A stretch of DNA of 64,000 nucleotides. Source: Cryptomeria japonica. Its lineage: Eukaryota; Streptophyta; Pinopsida; Cupressales; Cupressaceae. Below are positions 35,107-44,462 of this stretch, one piece after another. Below the pieces are notes generated by a model. The model was not told where the DNA came from and ran no database searches. It saw only the letters and a program-made list of their open reading frames with translations. Numbering within the stretch: position 1 is the stretch's first letter; each line of letters starts with the position of its first letter. Both the position numbers and the translations under genes were made by a program. The DNA lies in the NCBI RefSeq assembly GCF_030272615.1, contig NC_081415.1, forward strand, positions 374,679,392 through 374,743,391. Reading direction: 5' to 3'.

Positions 35107-36781
35107 CTGATGTTGTTGCTGATTAGAGTAGATGATTGGGAGGCGATGCAGAAATCTGATTGGAGAGAGCCATCAATTTGTTTTCTTCTTTCTTCCTGAT
35201 AGTTGTATAAGCATTGCTTTGTAAATATTGAGTAACTTTCAAAAGTGAAAGGCGGGTCTATTCGTAGATCTTGAAGTGATTTCACTTGTGAGATTGCAGT
35301 GAAGGTGAGCCCTTGTTTTCAGTCTTTCCAATATCTATTGTTGCTTTGTCCAAAGTGAGACCTTGGGATTTGTGAATAGTAATAGCCCAAGCCATTGCAA
35401 GGGGGAGTTGAGTGTGGCTACCTTGAGTAATAGGAGGTATAGGTACAAATTTAGGATTTGTATTGTCCTAATGAGGTCCAGTATAATGTTCGAACTGAAC
35501 AACAATGTACTTTGGCAAGTCAGGAGGTTTAGAATTTTTATCATAGACAATGGATTTGATTTGTCCTAATGAGCCATTGACCAAGCCAGCTTGTATCCAT
35601 AGATTAGCAATTAACATTACTTGTTCATTGAGGGAGAGGAGTATTTCAGAAGGGAGTTGTTCATCATTATCATATCTAATGTTAGTTTGCCTTGGAACTT
35701 GGGCAACACATCGTGCAACAGGCAAGTGCAATTGTTTTAACATTTTAGTATTGTGGTGTTTGGCTGATGCATTTGTTGCAAATAAATGAATTGAACTGTC
35801 AAAGTGTTTGTTATCATCAACAACTAGTTTAGTGGAGGATCAAGACATAAGAGCTTCCCAATCTGTTTGGAGCGCATTGGCATTTCTAATGTTCTACAAG
35901 ATTGCACGAAATTGTTGTTGGATATCCGATGTACCTTGCTATCGGAAACTTGTATCCAAGGTAACCACAATTTGGAAAGAGCGTCATAATGCAAGTGTTG
36001 TAGAATGTGATGCATACAAAGGCTTGTCCATTACAAGAGGCATTTGACCAAGGTCACCTACAAGGATTATTGAGATACCTCCAAATGGTTCATGTTATTT
36101 CTAAGGAAATGCTTGACATAATCTACTGTCAACTTTCAAAAGCAATTTAGGACCCAAAAAGCTCATTTCATCAATTAAAATATATTGCAATTGTTTGTAT
36201 TGTTCTTGGAAGAACATTAAAGATTGGCCTGTCAAAGGTTGTATATCTCTAAGAGGGATGCACAAGGCAGCATGGATTGTTGTTGCTTGAATATTATATG
36301 CAAAAACACCTGTTGGGACAAGCACAAGCAAAGGATTGCACTCTAGATTGGTGGAAAGGTTAAGGTTTTTTCTAATGCATTGTATCAAATAGGATTTTTC
36401 AGTGCCTGCAATCCCTTGTATAATCATACGGAGAGGTGGTATGGTTTGATGAGATGCATAATGGGTAAGAATAAGCTCAAGTGCAAGTTTTTGTTTTGCG
36501 GCCACAGGGAAAGTATCACTAGTAGAAGAAGCTGGTTGGTGAAGGGCAGGGTGGAAATTTATTTTACTTGTGGAAATGAAGTTAACAGCAGTATGATGAA
36601 GTGCATCAGTGGGATGAGGTTCATTCCAATCAAAGTTAATATTGTAATCACGTATGCCCAACATATGGAGATCATTGATGTTGATTTTGTTAGAAGCACC
36701 CATTTGTGAAAGGTACTCCCATTCATACCGGTCTTCATTGTATGAATGTAATAAATCATTATCATCAAAGTCTTCGGAGAT
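35107..36781 (-). pseudogene. PIF1-like (Helitron-type) DNA helicase, degenerate
   Basis: A superfamily 1 helicase that in plants is usually the Hel part of Helitrons. The exon opens after a good acceptor (TTGTATATCTCTCAG). It reads YEWEYLSQMG and LGIRDYNINFDWNE (pre-helicase segment), then IIQGIAGTEKSYLI (Walker A, with the glycine before Lys changed to Glu), ILIDEMSFLGP (Walker B), and later LNEQVMLIANLW.AGLVNGSLG and MAWAITIHKSQGLTLD (motif VI region). It ends with KQGLTFTAISQVKSLQDLRI and a splice donor CAG|GTATGC. A stop/frameshift cluster near 35740-36100 and further shifts near 35468 and 35310 break it. The Rep (HUH nuclease) half is not seen. A former host PIF1 gene is less likely given the RPA neighbour. 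Confidence 0.8.
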
Positions 36782-36929
36782 CTGAGAGATATACAAGAAC
36801 AACAGTGTGTTAGAATGAGAAGCAATAAAGGGAAAAGAAACAAATGGATGGGTATTGAGTGTGTGGCACATTTGTTTGGAAGCATATTTGTGATGCAACA
36901 ATCTGAAATGCAATGAAGAGTCTTCAATC

Positions 36930-37445
36930 TGTAGAACCCCAATTCCCTTACAATGGTTCTCCACCCTCATCTGTTGATTGAAGATGAAGGGAATTATATT
37001 GTATGCATGGCCTAATGAGAAGGGGCACACCTCGATCAAGTGCGTTTGTGCAAGGGTATATATGGATGTGGTTGTATACTTATATGTATACAAATGGTAT
37101 ACAAATGGAGCAGGCTGGGAGGGTTTCAACAAGGCATGACTGATGAGGGCCTTTTTGAAGCTTTCTATGAATGGTATGATTGTGAAAAGAAGGATGAAAC
37201 TATCAGAGTTCGCACATGGAGGAGATGGATTATCATTTGTGGTAAGGTTTGTTGGCGACTTGGATTTGGATTGTATGCATGAAAGGTAGTGAAGAGACTT
37301 CAATTGGTAGAACCCCAATTCCCTTCCAATGGATCTCCACCCTCCTCCGCCGATTGAAGATGAAAGGGAATGTAGCATATGCATCACATCCACGAGAGGG
37401 GTGCACCTCAGCCAAGTGCATTTGTGTGAGGGTATATTTTAGTCT
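36930..37445. repeat. Direct duplication of about 150 bp at the helicase 5' side
   Basis: The block gtagaaccccaattcccttac..tggttctccaccctcatctg..gattgaagatgaa at 36931-37080 is repeated as gtagaaccccaattcccttcc..tggatctccaccctcctccg..gattgaagatgaaa at 37301-37440. Both copies end in the motif gcacctc..aagtgc.tttgtg..agggtatat. The continuous minus-strand frame through here is probably fortuitous. Confidence 0.6.
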
Positions 37446-37945
37446 AGTTGTTTATATAAAAGTAGAAACATATAGACATACATATATACCTTGAGAAGGT
37501 GCACGCCTTGGCCTAGTGCATTTATGCAAGGGTACATATAAATGTGGTTGTTCAGATAAATGCGAGGACATATGGACATACATATATATGTATATAGATA
37601 TATATGTAGTTCAAAATAGTATATAGTTACATATGTGCATATGGAAATACATAGATAGAGGAGCATATATATGTATATGCATATACACACATGCATATAT
37701 ACCTACATAGATATATATATATATATATATATAGATAAATAGGTAAATAGATACATATATGTAGTTCAGAACAGTATATACTTACATATGTGCATATGCA
37801 GATAGATAAATACAGAAACATATATATGTATATGTATATACACATATGCATATATACTGACATGCATATATATATCCGCGCGCGCGTGTGTGTGTGTGTG
37901 TGGATGCAAAGAGATACATGTATATGTACAAAGATTTATTTGAAG
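37388..37945. repeat. Duplicated segment (copy 1) with TA/CA microsatellites
   Basis: This matches 39427-39925 at high identity; the block tgtgtgagggtatattttagtctagttg is identical at 37422 and 39460. The right half is dominated by atatatgtatata, a cgcgcgcg run and a (TG)n tract near 37876-37900. It carries no gene. Confidence 0.8.
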
Positions 37946-39426
37946 AAGTTAGCATATATGCAGTTTAGAATGCCAATCTCATGTCATTTGATGGGCAGAT
38001 TATGAGAGCAACCATTATTAAGGCACAACATTAATTTAACAAAGGACATTGTACAATACATACAACAGAGCTATCAATATGCATACAAGACGACTAAATT
38101 AATGCCTCTATGAACAGTGGATGGCGAGATTAAAAAATAACCAAAAAAATTACATCATGGCGGCAAACCAAGATATAGATTAACAAATGTTTGAAAAGAG
38201 TAACCAATCTAAGATATAGATTAACAAAGTTAAATAACAACAAAAGAAATCTTTTTTGTCAAAACACATAGATTAGATGTGGATTCCTTAATCAAATGTA
38301 AATATGAAGTACAAAATTTGTCGGGCCCTTAAAGAACACCAACAACCTATGGTAGGGCCTGAGGTCTTCTCAGAACTAATAAGTTTGAAAGAGATGGAAG
38401 CAAACACATATGTGGGTAACAATATTTTTAATCTCCGTTTTTTTTCCAAAATCCCATATGTCTGCGCTAAATTAGTAATTCACTATTTCATAGCCAAATT
38501 TATTTTCCAAGAATTACTTACAATACAATAAAGTTATAATTCACTAATTTGTAACCATCCTTATTTTTATTTCTCAAGATTCAATCACAATGCAATAAAG
38601 TTGTAGTTCACAAGTTGTTCCAAATTCTAGCCCAATCTGAAAGAACCTAGATGAAAGAATGCAAGTAGAATGTAAATGGGCATGAACAATCAGGGCAAAG
38701 ATAAACTTGTTGGACCATAAGACCAAGGGTGAGTTTGGGTCTCTGAAATTCATGTAAGAAACCTCTATTAGAACACTTCTTACAGATTAAAAAACCCCCG
38801 TGAGATCAAAGCTGCATGAAAATAATACTTACCGTTACGATCGTCCAAGAAAAACAAAGATGAAGAAAAAATAGTAATTCTAGCAAGCATTTCAGATAAT
38901 GGAAAAACTGGATTAATGGTAGTTAATCCTATCACGTTGTCTTCCATTTAGAAGTCTTCTCAACCATGCTGGTAACGAACAATATAACAAAACTCTACAA
39001 TGAAGAAGTCTTGTCAACCATGCTAGTAAGGAACAATATAACAAAACTGTACAATGGTAGAAATTTTGTTAAAATAAGATGGGTGAACCAAATCTAGTTA
39101 AAGTGATGCAGAAAGAAGTAAAGATGGATCTCGTTGGCTAGAAATTATAAGATCAAATTGCAAGCAGTAGATATAAAGCAATGAAGATAACATCAAAGTG
39201 CAAGTGTTGAAGATAACAATTTATGACTGGAAATTAAAAAACAAAATGAAATAAAAGAGAACAAAAAATACTATACGACCATATGTCGATTTTGCCCAAA
39301 AAAGTTCACTGAAACCAAGGAAAGCAACTTACTTTAAGATTTTGCTTTCAATATGCCAATAGAGAAAATTAGTAAAGTTTACAAAAAGTGAACAGATTGG
39401 AGGGCCAAGACTTTAAAATCCACAGA
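37946..39426. other. Unrecognised AT-rich region
   Basis: No coding region is supported. Local duplications occur (for example gaagtcttctcaaccatgctggtaa..gaacaatataacaaaact at about 38950 and 39005; agatatagattaacaaa at 38171 and 38213). The block 39270-39385 resembles 62890-63000 at the right end of the window. Confidence 0.4.
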
Positions 39427-39925
39427 AGGGGCGCACCTCGGCTAAGTGCGTTTGTGTGAGGGTATATTTTAGTCTAGTTGTTTATAAAGAAGTAGAAACG
39501 TATAGACATACATATATATCTTGAGAAGGTGCACACCTTGGCCTAGTGCATTCATACAAGGGTACATATAAATGTGGTTGTTCAGATAAATGCAGGGACA
39601 TATGGACATACATATATATGTATATAGATATATATGTAGTTCAAAATAGTATATAGTTACATATGTGCATATGGAAATACATAGATAGAGGAGCATGTAT
39701 ATGTATATACATATATACCTACATACATATATATATACATAAATAGATACATATATGTAGTTCAGAACAATATATACTTACATATGTGTATATGCAGATA
39801 CATATATAGAAACACATATATGTATATATATACACATATGCATATATACTCACATCCATGTGTGTGTGTGTGTGTGTGTGTGTACGCAAATAGATAAATG
39901 TATATGTACAAAGATTAATTTGAAG
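39427..39925. repeat. Duplicated segment (copy 2) with TA/TG microsatellites
   Basis: Second copy of 37388-37945. Its left neighbour, gtgaacagattggagggc near 39390, recurs at 53655, again followed by an atatatgtatata tract. A third, more diverged copy of the region therefore lies at 53645-53960. Confidence 0.75.
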
Positions 39926-40330
39926 AACTTAGCATTTTCATGACTTGAACTTTAATTTTGCTATATAAATATAGAAGAGGTGGCAACAAAGCGCACATAG
40001 AATTGCAGTTTGAATAGAAAAGGAAAACCATAGACATGTACATGTGATTAAAATTGTGGACATATGTTTATGTATACAAATGGGAAAATATAAAGGTGTC
40101 ATATGTTTGCAATACTTTTTGAATCAAATTTTAAACAAGGCATATGAATGAAGCCACACCATAATTGGATAGAATAATGTTTATTTAGGTATAACAGTGG
40201 ACTGGTGTAATAACCCACTTACTATTAATCCAAAACTCAACTGATTTTTTTTTTTTTACTATATGAAAATATTGATTTCTTATTCTTACTTATTCTTATT
40301 TATTTTTGATTCAATCATATACTTAGGTAC

Positions 40331-40547
40331 ATCTATCCAAACGAGATAGGCATCCATCCAACCGGGATGGGCATCTAACCATACGGGTTAGGCATCTATC
40401 CATATAGGACTAGGCATCTAACCATATGGGTTAGGCATCTAACCATACGAGTTAGGCATCTGTCCATACGGGACAGGAGGTTTCATCTATCCAATCTGGG
40501 ATAGGCATCTACCCAAATGGGGTAGGCATCTATTCATAAGAATAGGA
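40331..40547 (+). repeat. Ten tandem 21-bp hairpin units with covarying arms
   Basis: Each unit has a conserved frame aggcatct..ag around a short stem-loop. Examples: CTATCcaaacgaGATAG, CCATCCaaccgGGATGG, CTAACCatacgGGTTAG, CTGTCCatacgGGACAG, CTACCCaaatgGGGTAG, CTATTCataaGAATAG. Nine of ten units keep a perfect 5-6-bp stem although the inner arm bases differ between units; unit 4 (CTATCC..GGACTAG) has one bulged base. Loops are 4-7 bases, mostly atacg or similar. Confidence 0.9.
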
Positions 40548-42196
40548 TATGCTCTGGCCAAAGACTTTAGACTCATCGGGACCATCCGAGTCCTGAGCCA
40601 CTCTCTAAAGACTACACTCCCCTAATAGGAGTGCACCGAGGTCGTCATCCTTAGGAGTATAAGAATACTTACATAAACAAGCTTGAGTTCCGCCTCCGAA
40701 TTCAGCCTAAAGCCTCGGGAAGTCAAGCGAATCCATACGGGATTCCTTCTGAGTATGCATTGAATTAATTTTAACATTTCAATTATTATTTGCACCATTT
40801 GATTTAAAAGATCAAGGAGCTTCAAGAACCAACTACTCACCCATAACCAAATCCTAACCCCCATCCCCGAACGCCTGAGTACAAGGGACAACTCCATCCC
40901 TAGACTGCCTACATACCCGTTTCGGCACAGAATCAAGGTGTAAAGTATGTAGTTCTGGTTTCTAACTATGGTTTAATGTAAAGTATTTGGTGGGTACGCA
41001 ACCCTTTCTAGGGTCAATGTCCTAAACAGTTTCTCTATGGTTGCTACCCACGATGGTAGCTCTATAGCAAAAAGGCTCAAGGTGACCTCATGCTTGTGGC
41101 CTAAAACAACTAGGTCCTATTTTCTATTAAATACGTCACCCTTAATCCGTTATCATACTTTGAAAAAATCCATCAAGATAGATAAATTCCAAATTATCAC
41201 ACACCTCCAAACCCTAATGGGGTTTTCTAAGGTTTAATTGAGCGGATGTATATTATTCTTTTTAGATTGTTGATCCAAGGGGGATTACCCCCCCCTTGGA
41301 TTTTAGCTTCCAAATGACCCTTATTTCTCCCCGGCAATCTAGAGGGACGATGCCACAGACGCCGTTATTGCAGCTTTATTAGGCGTTAAGTGCAGTAGTT
41401 CAACACGATGGTATTACCCGTAAGTGTGACCCAGAGGCACCATAGATACTGAATGCTGCTAATTTTTGGTTTCAACTCCTCTTGTTTAGTTATCTAACTA
41501 GGAATTTAGCTTTGAATTCATGAATCCTAAAAGAAGCAATATACCAATACAATTATGAAAAAGAAACTATTATATACAAGGAATTATCGCTTGAATTTAA
41601 AAACTAAACTATGAATTTTACGTAATTGAAAGGAACATAAACAAATCGACTACTTGGAATAGTATTTTCTCTGAAGGAAAGTTATGATAATTAAATATTC
41701 AAAAACTTAAACTAAATACATGAAATTACTAATTGCTTGGAAACCATGATACTTTCAAAGATAACTTATGAAAAATATTTGAATTACTTGCAAGATATAA
41801 TTGTTTTGGACAAACCATTACACGATAAGTATGAATCCTAGTACTGATTTGCTTGAAAAAAATTAAATGATTGAATAGCAAGAATTTGGAAATGAATTTT
41901 AACACCTACTTGTTTGAAGTGAAAATTACTTAATAATAACCCCAACTAATTCTCCCATATGAAGTAATACAAATTTCATCTACAAATGATAACACTACTT
42001 TAAATGTGAATCCTAATACTTGAAAGGTACTAAATTGCTTGAAATAGAATTTAAATTATCAAATAATTATATTTTGGAAATGAATTTAATACTCACTTGT
42101 TGAAGGGAAAAGGAAACAACTATTCAACAATAAGCTTCAAATTAACCACATTATTCTTAGTTACTAATTGTTTGAAAAAGAGATTAGACAAGAGTG
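40548..42196. other. Non-coding part of the LTR-like insertion, left of the LINE
   Basis: GC-balanced sequence to about 41460 (including ccccggcaatctagagggac near 41330 and a homopolymer c-run at 41289) gives way to AT-rich sequence with recurring aattgcttgaaa/tacttgtttgaa phrases. No gene is seen; the frame at 40622-40936 has no recognisable domain. Confidence 0.4.
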
Positions 42197-42210
42197 TAAA
42201 CACTTGCTAG

Positions 42211-42286
42211 TTCTGATTGATTAAAAAATAGGTTTTAAGGACCCGAAACCTTTACATCATAGAAAGAGAAAGAGCAGCAAAAGGAT
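42211..42286 (-). mobile_element. Truncated LINE copy (76 bp of 3' tail)
   Basis: The sequence matches the 3' tail of the large LINE (ttctgattgattRaaaaataggttttaagg, then gaccYgaaacc). It is flanked by perfect 14-bp duplications TAAACACTTGCTAG (42197-42210 and 42287-42300), which are also the flanks of the full element. Confidence 0.75.
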
Positions 42287-42300
42287 TAAACACTTGCTAG

Positions 42301-42390
42301 TTAACCAAGTAAATAATACTAAGTTTCCTAATAAACAATTCCAATCAATAAACTTCTAGTTGTTTTTGAACTAATACCTTTGCAAGATTA
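42301..42390. repeat. Duplicated LINE flank (left copy)
   Basis: These 90 bp, beginning ttaaccaagtaaat, recur at 50394-50480 with one 3-bp indel and about one substitution. Each copy follows a TAAACACTTGCTAG motif. Nine bases aacacttgg (42391-42399) join this copy to the LINE. Confidence 0.85.
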
Positions 42391-42576
42391 AACACTTGGT
42401 AAACACTTGCTAGTTCTGATTGATTGAAAAATAGGTTTTAAGGACCTGAAACCATTACAACATAGTTAGAAAGAAAGCTGAGAAAATAGAGTCCACATAC
42501 AGAGCGACTGGTCAAAAGACCAGCGAACAGAAGAAACAGCTAAACAACAAAAAATAGCAAAGAACCCAAGGAGACA

Positions 42577-43278
42577 CTACATAGTAATTTTCTTTAGCGG
42601 ATCCTCTACCTTTGTCACCAGCTCATCATAGGTCACCCCAACTGCTTTCAGCTCCTCCAGGTCCTTATTCACTTTCTTTTCCTTCCTCTTCCCACGGGTG
42701 CGGGTTTTGGGACCTTGGGCTTCCCCTGTTCCTTCTGCATCCAGGTCAATTTCCTGGATTTCCTTTTCATCATCAAGCTTGCTGATGAGGGTATGGGTGT
42801 TGTTGGCTGAGATTTTCAGAATGCTGAGGCTCTTCTCCGCAATGTTCTTGAGGCACTCCTCTATCTTGTCCACTTTGGCGACTGTGTCCGAGAGCGTTTT
42901 TTCACTAGTTTCCTCCAGGGTTTTTCTGTCCTGTATCTCCTTTTCAATTTTCTCAAACTGGGGATTAAAGGCATCTCTGATGTCTTCCACTTTAGCAATT
43001 ATGTTCTTTAGATCCTCGATATAATTGGCCATAGTGTTCCCCTCTCCAATGTTAATGGTCTCCAGGATCAGGACTCTGTTGCAGAGTTTTTTGTACTCAT
43101 CCGCAATTTTCTTATTCCCATCAATAAGCCATTCTATGGTTTTCATAAAACCATTCAAGGCCTCGGGAGGAGGGCCAGGAGAAGGAGTCACTTTTCCAGG
43201 GGTTATCTGTTCATCTTTAGAGATATGGAGGGTAGAAATAGTGTCGGCGGCCCTGAGAGTCTCCTCCATAGTCTCCAT
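42577..43278 (-). CDS. LINE-borne coiled-coil ORF (233 residues), downstream half of an extra coding module
   Basis: This ORF is open and runs from METMEETLRAADTISTLHI to a stop after DPLKKITM. Long charged heptad-like stretches between about residues 70 and 165 (IEDLKNIIAKVEDIRDAF, VAKVDKIEECLKNIAE) predict a coiled coil. A basic cluster (KTRTRGKRKEKKVNK, about residues 190-205) could bind nucleic acid. The reading frame extends upstream without a stop (GKEPEDDKQTRTLEVEHSLD) into the end of the next ORF, so the two were probably one protein separated by a single +1 shift near 43320-43345. Function unknown; it is not a known LINE protein that I recognise. Confidence 0.6.
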   Translation of the reverse strand: METMEETLRAADTISTLHISKDEQITPGKVTPSPGPPPEALNGFMKTIEWLIDGNKKIADEYKKLCNRVLILETINIGEGNTMANYIEDLKNIIAKVEDIRDAFNPQFEKIEKEIQDRKTLEETSEKTLSDTVAKVDKIEECLKNIAEKSLSILKISANNTHTLISKLDDEKEIQEIDLDAEGTGEAQGPKTRTRGKRKEKKVNKDLEELKAVGVTYDELVTKVEDPLKKITM

Positions 43279-43318
43279 ATCCAGGCTGTGTTCAACTTCT
43301 AGGGTCCTTGTTTGCTTG

Positions 43319-44251
43319 TCATCTTCCGGTTCCTTGCCTGGTCTGGGCTTGGTTCTTACTTTTTTTCTTCAGCACCCCCTTAGGGTTCTTCTTCTCCTCA
43401 GGGAAATCAGAGTACTCTTCTTCCAAAGAAATACTAATCAAGGGTTTGCTTTGAGGTTTTTTGCTCTTAGAAGAAGAGGGTCTTGATTTCCTCTTCTTAC
43501 TACTCTCATACTCTGAGTCATTAGAGCTTTCCTCATTATCAGTCGAGGAATCATTGTCTGATTCCTCCTCCTTCAAGAAATCAGAATCAGACATTTCTTC
43601 TTTTGAATCCACAGAGAGTTGCATCCAATTGATTTTACTGGCCTTTAAATGGTCATAAATGAGGACCATAAGTCCCTGGTGCATTGCAGTATCACCCCGA
43701 GGATTTTCTTTGTAGGCTTTTAGGGAGGCATTCATAGAACAGAGCAAGAAGTAAGGGAAATTCACCTTATCATTATGCCTAGAATGATTTAACAGGACAA
43801 AATGATACCCATATACTTTCGTAAACCTACCATCTAGAGTTATATACCTCATTAAAACAAAGAGAATTTTCCGCCAGGGTTTTGAAAAAGCCGTAGGCGG
43901 GTAATAGGTTTTACTTAACTTTACCAGTCTTTTCTTCTCTTTCTCAGTGACCAGGTACCTTTCAATGGCTTCCCTGCTAACCTTCCTGTCTCTGTCGAAG
44001 TTGCAGCCCTCCCTGTTGAGACCCGTAGCTTTAGCTATTAAATCTTCGTCAATTTCCACCAGTTGGTCGCCTATTTTAAGCATGCCCTTCTTCCAATTTT
44101 TGCAGAAGAAGCTAGTTATCTTTCCATCACAGCCATGGAGTCTCTCAATGAAGCTCAAAAGACCACCCTTCTGCAAAATTTCCCACACCTCTTCTTTTTG
44201 TTTCCACTCCTTGCAACTGCTTGGCTCATATCTTCTCCTATTTCCGCCCAT
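43319..44251 (-). CDS. LINE-borne ORF resembling a putative plant transposon protein domain
   Basis: From the ATG at 44251 (MGGNRRRYEPSS) it encodes about 310 residues. The N-terminal 170 form a globular region: GLLSFIERLHGCDGKITSFF, DEDLIAKATGLNREGCNF, RYITLDGRFTKVYGYHFVLL. The order 'F..L.G.D..I', 'A..TGL..EG' and 'YITLDGR' resembles the uncharacterised plant-transposon-associated proteins found in many plant genomes. After about residue 215 it becomes a Ser/Asp/Glu-rich then Lys-rich linker. The frame is unbroken, unlike ORF1 and ORF2 beside it. It starts 211 nt after the ORF2 stop on the same strand. The family resemblance comes from memory of motifs and needs a profile search. Confidence 0.6.
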   Translation of the reverse strand: MGGNRRRYEPSSCKEWKQKEEVWEILQKGGLLSFIERLHGCDGKITSFFCKNWKKGMLKIGDQLVEIDEDLIAKATGLNREGCNFDRDRKVSREAIERYLVTEKEKKRLVKLSKTYYPPTAFSKPWRKILFVLMRYITLDGRFTKVYGYHFVLLNHSRHNDKVNFPYFLLCSMNASLKAYKENPRGDTAMHQGLMVLIYDHLKASKINWMQLSVDSKEEMSDSDFLKEEESDNDSSTDNEESSNDSEYESSKKRKSRPSSSKSKKPQSKPLISISLEEEYSDFPEEKKNPKGVLKKKSKNQAQTRQGTGR

Positions 44252-44462
44252 GGTGTCGTTTCTCACAGCCAAGTTTAGATTACAAAACTAGTGAAACAGA
44301 GAGCTTTTCGGAGTTAAAACAAAAACCCAGAAAGCGTGTGTAGCATTAATGATCTGATGGGTTATAAAACACGTTATGTTGGCTTTGATGTTATAATGAG
44401 TAATTACCTCATTATAGAAGTAACTCGAAGTGCTTACTTCAATACTTATCATAATTGCCCTG

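Noticed and set aside
36783-37393. Upstream 200 residues of the 430-residue minus-strand ORF taken as the helicase N-terminus
   Set aside because: The part before the acceptor at 36781 contains a DNA duplication shared with 37301-37440 and shows no helicase similarity; it is more likely intron that happens to be open.
37439-37863. Tyr/Ile/Cys-rich ORFs near 37.4-37.9 kb and 39.5-39.7 kb
   Set aside because: They translate TA/CA microsatellite DNA and repeat only because the DNA is duplicated.
42698-43486. Plus-strand ORFs opposite the LINE-borne coiled-coil ORF
   Set aside because: They are antisense shadows; the minus-strand frames have coherent charged and helical patterns and belong to the LINE's direction.
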